A DNA stretch of 64,000 nt from Dryococelus australis (lineage: Eukaryota > Arthropoda > Insecta > Phasmatodea > Phasmatidae), in contig CM056994.1 of assembly GCA_029891345.1 (NCBI GenBank), positions 225,052,991 to 225,116,990 on the forward strand, written 5' to 3'. Position 1 is the first letter of the stretch; each line of letters starts with the position of its first letter. The notes under the pieces are model-generated. The model was given only the letters and a program-made list of their open reading frames with translations. It was not told the DNA's origin and ran no database searches. Shown here in pieces: positions 56,080-64,000 of this stretch. The position numbers were made by a program, and so were the translations under genes.

Positions 56080-59000
56080 CGTTAGTGGTAGATTATGTAA
56101 AGATATATGTTATAGTGTATTAATAAGTGCGTGGATCTAGAAATTGTTTTGTTATAGTTACGGTGCTCTAGAAAAGCTGCCACACGACACCGTATAGTGG
56201 ACATAGAACCCACTAGTCCTGTTTGTGCCAGCCTGACATCGAACGGTCATCGTTCTAACATAATATGACTGAAGTATGAACGACACAAATGACGATGATT
56301 GGTGCGCCACCCACCTGTTATATTGGCCTATCTCATACCCCCTTACTGGTTTCTACCGCTATCTCATACATCTTCTCAGCATGTATATTGCTTATTACGC
56401 ACGGCTATAGTATATTCAAAGTATCTCCACACTTTATAAAATATACTTTAAAAAATCACTTTATGTTTGACTGCTTGGGTGTCTCAGATATGTAATGTAC
56501 CACAAGCGTTTTGTACTTCTGTTAAAATACAAGTATATAATCTTTTTGGTTAGATTGGACTCACCTATATAATATATCATAATATTAAATTTATAATTTA
56601 TATAAATAAATACAGAAAAAAAATAGGTGTATTGGTAATACCTAGTAATAAATAGTTCGCATTCAAAATTTAATCAAACTGTGTGCGGCCAAATATGGCA
56701 TGTTGTCCCACTTCAGAAAAGTTCGAAGTAAAGATGAATATACTATATTATTAAGAATCGTGAGAATCAAATCAAATTCACTGTTATGATGACAATAATT
56801 ATATAGAAACCATCTGAAAAGCAACGGCAGCGCCCTCGTGCTATAAATGTGCATGCTTCCACAACGGTCGCAACTTTAAAATTGTACATCAGCTATCGAC
56901 ATGCCTATTTACCAACTTTTCAGTATACCGAATCATTTTTACTAGATGCATAAATTATATGGCGATGTGTGTAAATTATAACTATAATGACTAACCTAGC
57001 ACTTAAGTACGGCTTATCACTTTCTTTCCGCTTACTGTATATCAATTTCTTATCTAGTGTACCACATGTAAAATGTACGTCTTTCTACACAGCTAATCTA
57101 CATATTTTATGTCAATATTTATACATTTTATGCTATATTCTACGTGTTTTTTTCACTACGAAAATATTGCTTTAATACACATGCAACATATATTTCTAAA
57201 AATCTAATTTGCATCTGTTTTCATCTTAATAATTTTCTCATTTTTCATTATATTTTATCATGCTAGTTAATTTTAAATTAGATTGTACTGTGGCAATTTT
57301 ACTATGTATAAGTATAGGATATTAGCTATATCGCATTATTGTGTTTATTTTATGTTGCTAATTTTATTTCTTTTAATGGTCCCGTATTTGTAAATGTTTC
57401 CTTTTATTGTGTAAAGGCGTTTAGATAGTAGCTAGCATCCCATTAGCCCACATGTTCGAATCCTGACTCCCCATTGGCCATCGTGAAACTTAAGATGTTT
57501 ATTTAGGACTCATTTGAACGTAGGTACAGCGTAGGAATTTTAACGTGGTACTTAGGGTGTTTTAGCTCCATTGGTGTTTTCAGTGATTATTAAGTGTACC
57601 CAGCAACAGCGAGTGCCTTTTCTGCCCCATTGATCTAGGATTAATACGTAGGAGCTAGAAGTTAGACCATGTACGTGTTCGAGTGTATCACCACGACGGT
57701 GAGGCATCTGATTTGATTATTTTACTACTGCTTGCGAGACCTGTGCCGGCCAACTTTTGTTTGCAGTGTTGAGAGTAATTGCGTCTAATGAAAGCCACGA
57801 TATCTGCACATTATTTTCCTCAGCAGATAAGCCTAACTACATATATTTTTAATGGGGCATACATGGCGTCTAACATAATGTTCTAGAAGCTTTTGCCCTA
57901 TCTGTGACGCCATATTGATTTAAGTGATCTAACGTTCCAGCTGAAAGAAACACTGCCTACGATAAACCCGGGATAGATTTCCTCTCACACTGAGCTAGGC
58001 ACAATAAAATTTTGTTCTGAAGAAACTGAATATTAATATTTTTATTTTGAAAGTACATTAACTTAACCCATTTATTTTTGTGTTGGAACTCGTTTCAGTG
58101 AAACAAATACCTGGGATCTGCTAGGCTAGGTACGGTCACTTTTCGCGTGTCTTAGGAGTTTTGTATGTCTTAGATTCGTAAATTGCCACAAGGTTTTTCC
58201 AATTAGACAGCCCAGAAATAATGAGCATAAACCAGTGTAAAAATAATTGGCAAATAAATACTGGACTAAAATTAAAGTTGCTTAGTGGTCGTCTACATTA
58301 TTTCCGTTGCTATCCCTGTGTTACCTATGTTTATTAGTTACTTGTCAGTTGTTACTGAATATAAATTAAGCTTTGTTGAGTTGTTCATGTACACAAATTG
58401 TGTACTAAGCAGTGGTCCAGTCCTACGAGAGGTGTTCAGATGGTAAAATGTTGTATTCTGCCAGCCAAGGTCTGGACTGGACAAAACAGTACTCCAGGCT
58501 TGGTAGCCACAATATTAAAAGGGCGGCTAATCACAGCGCATTATTAAAATAGCACAAGACCCATTTAAAACAAAGCAGCAATATAACACTATTGAGGCAC
58601 ACTAAGGTCGATAAGCATTTAACAAAGTTTTACTACACGCCTTTTCAGCGTGATAAATTCATTCTCCGTTTGTCTCCATTGACAGTCTGCCATTTTACCA
58701 TATATCCTCAATAATCTGTGTTTGTAACATGCGCATTGATGGAAACCTTTTCTAAAAAACGTGAACACGTACGTGTAGAAAGCTTAAGGCCAAAGTCCAC
58801 ATCCTATTCGTGACTACCTGAGCCAAAATTAACAGGCAAAATATAGGCTGGTTGGCACATTAATATCATGTAAAAGGCTACCAAATATTACCAGCTGAGT
58901 AAATGTCGCTCATTGACCAAACCTTTAAACATCTTGTTAACTCATCGCACAAGGTACTTTTTGGGTGAGCTGGCGCTTTAACACTGCGCAACAACGTAAA

Positions 59001-59440
59001 TTCGTAACTCTGTTTCTCCCAAACTTTAGTCGCTAAGGACCATCCTTCTTTAAGGAAAATAGAGAAAATATCTTCCAGGTTAACTAATTTCCTCAGACAA
59101 GGCAAAATATTAAAACTATATGACTGACACAATAGGCCCTACTGCAAGAGCCGCAGGCGAATAAGCCCCATTAAAGGACGCATTGCTAAAATAGACAAGT
59201 TAAAATTTATTATTAAAACCATACCAAAACTCAAGTGCCGGCACCCAAAACATACATTAACTAAGGGTCATCAAGGCGACGCGCGATCAAAAACCAGACG
59301 TAACAAGACAAATAAAAGGTGTATTCCTGCCGCGGCGCGTGGAACAGCTGATAAAGAGGCCGGGCCAACCGAATGGGGCAACAAGTCAATAGCAAACAAC
59401 TTAAAACCAGTGAAAATTTCTTGCAAGCCAAAGCTTTTTT
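56080..59440. other. Long non-coding interval
   Basis: AT-rich to 57,400. A weak tRNA-like B box (ATGTTCGAATCCTGAC) lies at about 57,462, possibly a decayed SINE. 57,640-58,500 is more balanced but unassigned. Short open frames on both strands show no family features. Confidence 0.4.
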
Positions 59441-59459
59441 TCAAATATTACTCACATTA

Positions 59460-60010
59460 ATCTTGCAAGCCAAAAAAGTTTATTAAATGCAAAATCTAAA
59501 AGCCGCTTTCCAGCTGACGAGCTACGAATACTGAATAGCAAACACACTTAAATTAATGCCTACTTAAAAGACGCCTTCTACACTCACCGCTCGTCGCATT
59601 CCCATCGTTACATTTACAAAACGTATTTGAAACATGGCCATACAAACGTATTACCACACACGACAATATTAAAGGAATCCATATTACTTCAATGTTCGCT
59701 GAGCAGCTGAAGCGTCTCAAATTCTCGATGCCTTCATGTCTTGGCAAGTGATCGCCAGCAGGAATCATTAAATGGGCCGGCAACTGTTTACCCGCACCTC
59801 TCGCTCCACACACGTCGTAACGTGATCACAAACAGAATGATTAAAAAATTTGTCGTCAACCGGAATAGAAGAAGTGTAGGGAAGGGGGGGGGGGGGCCAA
59901 CAAGTAGAAATGAGGTGTATTCGAGTCCGCCAAGTTGGAAGACTGCGCGCTGCGATGGTGGCGGCGAGGTGAACTAAAGTCCAGATAGCAGCACTGCTGC
60001 GACCCCCCTC
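59460..60010 (-). repeat. Candidate LTR (3') of the gypsy-type element
   Basis: On the minus strand, downstream of the integrase, a purine run CTTTGGGAGGGGGG (rc of 60,002-60,016) looks like the polypurine tract that precedes a 3' LTR. The following about 550 bases end with TTTAATAAACTTTTTTGGCT, a polyadenylation signal plus T-rich stretch, as in an LTR R region. The exact TG...CA ends were not seen and no partner LTR lies in the window, so this is tentative. Confidence 0.35.
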
Positions 60011-60572
60011 CCAAAGTAACCCTCACTTAAGAGCAGAAAAACATAGTAAATATTCTGGTCTAGGCTCTGGTAATCCTGGCACAATTTTCCTAAATGTTGA
60101 AACACTTAGATAGTTCATAAAGTCTGAAGAAGTAGATAAGCGTAGAAACGGGAACAGTCTCCCAAAACAAATAAACAGTACATATTACATCACAGTTCAA
60201 GGCAGAAAAAAAGTATAAATGATTCTTTGGTGCTTCTCTTCACTAAGTCCAAAAGCAGTTCTTCCCTGGGGAAGGTACGCAAAATCCAGTGAAACTAATG
60301 CCGGGTTTCGTCTTGAGCTCAAAGAACGGTTGCAGGGGGGTTCACTTCAGCAGCAGTCTTGAAGGCAGAGTCCATGAAGCTCCGCAAGCGACGTCCAGAG
60401 GGTCTCCTCAGCGTATCTCAAGGGGAAGATGGGTTCAAACACGAAATAAACAGGAAAAATATTAGATAGGAGAATAAACAAAAACTAACTAAGAAAGGAT
60501 AAGGCAAAGGAGAAAAAATGGCATGCACCACTACAAACAAATACAGACAATGGGTGGGAGGCAAACTACCAA

Positions 60573-61450
60573 CTAAGACCTAGGTACAAACTTCTTTAAA
60601 TGTGTGACATATGCTTTTCTAAACAGTTTACCTGGTGATGGGAACAAGAGTTTAACTGAGGTGGACCCTAAGTACTTACTGATCTTATAGGGCCCCTCGA
60701 ATCTCGGAAAAAGTTTGCTAGAGAGATCATTGGCCACGTCTGCCAGCCGAAAGATTTCACGAGAACAAGATCACCCGACTCAAAGGAAGAAGGAGAATGA
60801 GAAATATTTAATCTATCATTTACAGCCTTCTTGGCAGACTAACCTCTGGCAGACCTCATCCAGCAGCCTGTCCTGGTCAGCCTCTGACAAAGGAGAGTGA
60901 AAGGGTGGAATGTTCCAAAGATTGAGCAATGGGTGTGTCAAGGACCGCCCAAGAAAGGGCAAGGAAGGAGGAACACCGGTAGAACCATGCAGGGCACTTT
61001 TGAAACCTACGTTGAGGAAGTCAAGGTTTTCATCCCAACGGGTGTGATCCTGGTTATAAAATATGGCGAAACAGGCCTTTAGGTCCTTATTCAATAGTTC
61101 CACTTGATTCCCTTTAGTAAAATATGGACTGGAAGTGAAATGTTTGATTACCCAGCGGAAACACATGTCCATAAACAGCCTAGAGGGAAAATACCTGGTG
61201 TTATCAGTCAAAATCTCGGCCGGGGCACTGAACACTTTCCATACCTGTTCAGAGAGTACCCGCACTATCGTAGATGACTTCATGTTCCTTAGGGGAAGCA
61301 AGATTACAAATTTGGAATAGGTGTCCAACAAAGTAAAGGTGCATATGTTCCCTTTACGAGAACGGACCAGAGGACCAAAAATGTCCAAATGGACTGTCTC
61401 TCGAGGCAATTCCAGGTAAACGAAGGTACATTCATTGTCCGTACATTATG
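60573..61450 (-). pseudogene. Ty3/gypsy-type retrotransposon integrase, C-terminal pol
   Basis: Minus-strand frame open for about 200 codons: LPRETVHLDIFGPLVRSRKG (first Asp), TFTLLDTYSKFVILLPLRN, APAEILTDNTRYFPSRLFMD (second Asp), GNQVELLNKDLKACFAIFYN (Glu kept), HGSTGVPPSLPFLGR. A stop and shift near 60,815 follow, then the C-terminal GDLVLVKSFRLAD, KLFPRFEGPYKISKYLGSTS and FRKAYVTHLKKFVPRS, ending at 60,573. The DDE triad is intact. Upstream of about 61,450 the zinc-finger domain and reverse transcriptase are missing, so only the 3' third of pol survives. Confidence 0.85.
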
Positions 61451-61578
61451 TAACAGCCATGGTTCCAAGCATTCATGGCGATGTAACACGTTGTACTTTT
61501 CCAACATTTGCTGCTATCTATCGGTTATTTCAGAAATCTCGCATCCATCCCCCACGACTGCGCATATACATTGTCCAC

Positions 61579-61647
61579 AAGAGTGCGCGCGCACTCTTTG
61601 GAGCATCTTGCGCACTCTTTGGAGCAATGTGCGCACTCTTTTGAACC
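61579..61647. repeat. 20-bp perfect palindrome and 21-bp tandem repeat
   Basis: AAGAGTGCGCGCGCACTCTT (61,579-61,598) is a perfect palindrome. From 61,589 the word GCGCACTCTTTGGAGCA repeats at 61,610 and, with changes, at 61,631. Related words return in inverted form at 62,466-62,502 and as CACACTCTTTGGTGCC near 62,671. Confidence 0.9.
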
Positions 61648-61689
61648 AGTTATAATTTTTTGTATTAATGAAGTGGTTTATATTTGGTT

Positions 61690-62480
61690 CAGAATGTCAT
61701 CGTCGTGTAAGAGAAAGTCGGACAGGAAGTCGATATTTACAAACAAATGATTAAAATGAAGCAAGACGAAGAATACAAAATGAGGGAAGTCAAAGAAAAT
61801 TCGCAGTGTATCTGGACACAAAGGAATCGACACTAAGAAAATGTCTAAACTGTGAGTACAAATGAGGACCAAATACCCTCGACTAGCGACGTAAGTCATG
61901 ACGTATTCGATTTTTCTGATCATAGTGAGAATATTTCGCCTAGGGCCACTGAGGTTAGTAGATCGGCTGGTGAAATAATTCTCTAGGCTGAAGTGAGTGC
62001 TTGTGAATCAAGTAAGGATAATGACGAAGAAAGCAGCTCTCCCAATGTCACTAAGAAGAATAGGCCTACTATAGCAGAAACTAATGAAACAAAAGCAATC
62101 TCTCCAGCCGACATAATTCCTATTCCCAAAGCAGACATTACCGCCAAGAGAAAAAGAAAAGGAAGGAAATCAAAGGCAATGACAGGTTCTCCATTAAAAA
62201 ATGCTTTTTTTTTTGCTTGAGAATGACAGGAAAAAGGCACTAGATTCACGGGTGCAAAATAAAAAGGGAAAATCTTATTTTCCAGTAAAAAAAATTACAT
62301 TATCAAAGACAGTAGAAAATTAAATATTCTGCCCAGGATGCGATGAGATATACACTGAGGCTATCTTTAAAGGCTGGATACAGTATGTCAAATGCCAGCA
62401 AAGGTGACACGAGTATTGTTCGTCATTTGAAGGAGGTTCAATATTTGCATGTGATCAGTGATGAATGCGCACTCTTAGAC
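61690..62480 (+). pseudogene. pogo/jerky-like transposase C-terminal relic with PHD-like finger
   Basis: Reading with shifts: an acidic Ser-rich part (ISPRATEVSRSAGEII, AEVSACESSKDNDEESSSP), then TKAISPADIIPIPKADITAK and RKRKGRKSKAMTGSPLKN, followed by FCPGCDEIYTEAIFKGWIQY (62,328-62,387) and VKCQQRWHEYCSSF. Pogo/Tigger-derived insect proteins commonly end in such a P-x-P-x-K plus basic stretch and a Cys/His finger with CxxC and HxxC pairs. A poly-T run at 62,206-62,215 breaks the frame. The DDE core is not present. The flanking GCGCACTCTT repeats may be remnants of the element's ends. Confidence 0.5.
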
Positions 62481-62502
62481 GCTACGGCTCCTAAGAGTGT
62501 GC
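62466..62502. repeat. Inverted repeat TGCGCACTCTTAG / CTAAGAGTGTGCG
   Basis: Arms of 13 bases with one mismatch, separated by 11 bases; same core word as the palindrome at 61,579. Confidence 0.85.
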
Positions 62503-63363
62503 GTTTGCAAATATTTAGTTTTTTTTTTTTTCATTTTGTGAACATTAGAACATGTCTATGTTATTGGACCTGTAAGCACGAAGATATAATTGATAAATAA
62601 AACGCCATGTGCGCAAACCATATTTTTTCACCATAAACTGTAGCAGTAAAGGAGGTCTAATTGTGAGGTGCACACTCTTTGGTGCCTTTCCCTTACGCGT
62701 GAGATTGGAACACGACGCTGGTTGAAGTGTGTACGTAGCTTCTGGAGGAAATTACTTTTAAGGGCATTAATTGCCAAATCTGCAAGTATTCTACTTTTTC
62801 TTCTACCAGCCACATTCCCTATACCTACTTTTTCATCACACCTCGTACACAAGGTAGCTTTACAGTTTATTAGAGCATAAGTAGGCTTATCATTAATGTG
62901 GTTGCCTATAGCATTATTCCCCTGAAATATTATTTAATTTCCTCGCATTATATTATATCTGATTTGTGTAAAGCATTAAAATTAAAACCCTACTTTTGTC
63001 AGGTATGGCCATGATAAAACTGAAATAATTGCGTAATGTTTTACAGAAATTATGTAAAAAAAATTTCTCACTTGCCATTTTAATATTGCAACCTTTATTT
63101 AATTTTAATGTTCTTTTTCTTTACTGAGTATATTACAGAACTGCACCCGCAAGTTTTCGTTAATGGGTATAGTAAACCACTTGGGATAAACCACTTCAGT
63201 TACGTTCGACCAGTATCGCAACTAGGATGTCTCAAACCGAGTATGATACAGATTTACTAACTAGCACATAACGAAAAATGCTTTGTATGTCCTTAAAAAG
63301 TAATGTTTAAATGCATTTATACACAAATCCTTCCCGCGAGAATAAACAAGTGGTTTTACTTAC
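62503..63363. other. AT-rich non-coding interval
   Basis: A T run at about 62,519-62,531 and nothing recognisable otherwise. Confidence 0.4.
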
Positions 63364-63496
63364 CTGGATTGTGAAATTACCCGAAGCCTGTCTTGTACAA
63401 TGGAGTTCCAGCCTTTTAGTCCAGGAATATTAGGGGTTTCACCTCGGAATGAGAGATAGTCAGCTATAAACTTGTATAAACCTTTATTTTGACACC
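63364..63496 (-). CDS. Candidate internal exon (or retained coding repeat), unidentified
   Basis: On the minus strand a 133-base open stretch reads CQNKGLYKFIADYLSFRGET and PNIPGLKGWNSIVQDRL, ending at ATCCAG followed by GTAAGT, a perfect 5' splice consensus. The upstream boundary could be AAGTTTTAG just before GGTGTC. The protein does not match a family I know. The adjacent sequence to the right looks like a dispersed repeat, so it could instead be part of a mobile element. Confidence 0.3.
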
Positions 63497-63499
63497 CTA

Positions 63500-64000
63500 A
63501 AACTTGTCTCAAAACCTACCTATCGTAGGGTATCCGCGACCACAGATATTTCAAGGTCAAAGGTCAAAAAATCGATTTTTTACACATTTATTGCAAATAT
63601 CTCGTTTCCTATGGGTTTTATGCTATTTGTATTTATTATAAATATTGTAGAGGATTACATTCTCTACAACTTTTGTTTAAACATTTTTTTTATATCTTGA
63701 ACCATTTTCGAGATAGAGGGCAGAGCGCGCGCAGTGTTTAACTATTTAGAGTATCATTCGAGGTCAACCTGTAGTCCCGATTAAAAACACGCCGTATAAA
63801 GTTTATAAATTATTAATAAATATATAATTCTAAATAATTTGCATTTTTTATTAACTATTACGTTATAATTAATAATTTTTTTCAATAATTCAGTATCTAT
63901 TCATTTAATAATACTTACCTACTCGTGTACTTATAAAGTTATTAAGGGAAATACTTTAATTATTTTTTAATTATAATCTTATTTATACTAATTACTTCCT
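63500..64000. repeat. Repeat with perfect DR1 nuclear-receptor motif and AT-rich tail
   Basis: AAGGTCAAAGGTCA at 63,553-63,566 contains two AGGTCA half-sites with one-base spacing. It is followed by ATCTCGTTTCCTATGGG, TTACATTCTCTACAAC and TTTTCGAGATAGAGG phrases typical of a dispersed non-coding repeat, then AT-rich sequence to the window end. No gene. Confidence 0.45.

Overview
The window is eukaryotic nuclear DNA from an arthropod, most likely an insect with a large, repeat-rich genome. This rests on AT-rich long non-coding stretches, several families of tRNA-derived SINE-like repeats, numerous decayed Tc1/mariner, hAT, pogo-like, copia and gypsy elements, and two host exons that match one intron-split gene. 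There are no operons, Shine-Dalgarno sites, CRISPR arrays or rRNA genes. All homology calls come from recognising protein motifs by eye; no search was run.

The most striking content is two decayed Polinton/Maverick (adintovirus-like) integrated DNA viruses of different lineages. Element A (about 1-12,130) is very AT-rich. It keeps recognisable family B DNA polymerase (+), penton/minor capsid (-), packaging ATPase (+), a block on the minus strand (conserved virion protein, phospholipase A2-like protein, pX-like peptide, adenovirus-type protease, fibre-like protein, integrase with chromodomain start) and a divergent major capsid gene (+). Element B (about 13,700-23,400) is less AT-rich. It has major capsid, penton, protease, pX-like and PLA2-like genes on the minus strand, then a fibre-like gene, the conserved virion protein and a chromodomain integrase on the plus strand. 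A 2.6-kb insertion seems to split its protease gene. Every gene in both is broken by stops and frameshifts, and several catalytic residues are lost.

23,400-33,860 holds a copia fragment, a complete non-autonomous hAT element with 8-bp target duplications and a nested SINE, and a candidate first coding exon (minus strand) with an NRF1-type palindrome upstream. 33,861-43,418 holds a host MARCH-type (RING-CH) ubiquitin ligase gene on the minus strand: a RING exon and a two-transmembrane last exon joined by a 9-kb intron full of transposons, including a Tc1-like element with TA duplications and long terminal inverted repeats.

43,500-64,000 is mostly non-coding. It contains two pogo/jerky-like transposase relics, two more Tc1-like relics (one with inner and outer terminal repeats), a gypsy-type integrase with a candidate LTR, several SINEs, perfect palindromes, and two repeats rich in AGGTCA (nuclear-receptor half-site) motifs.
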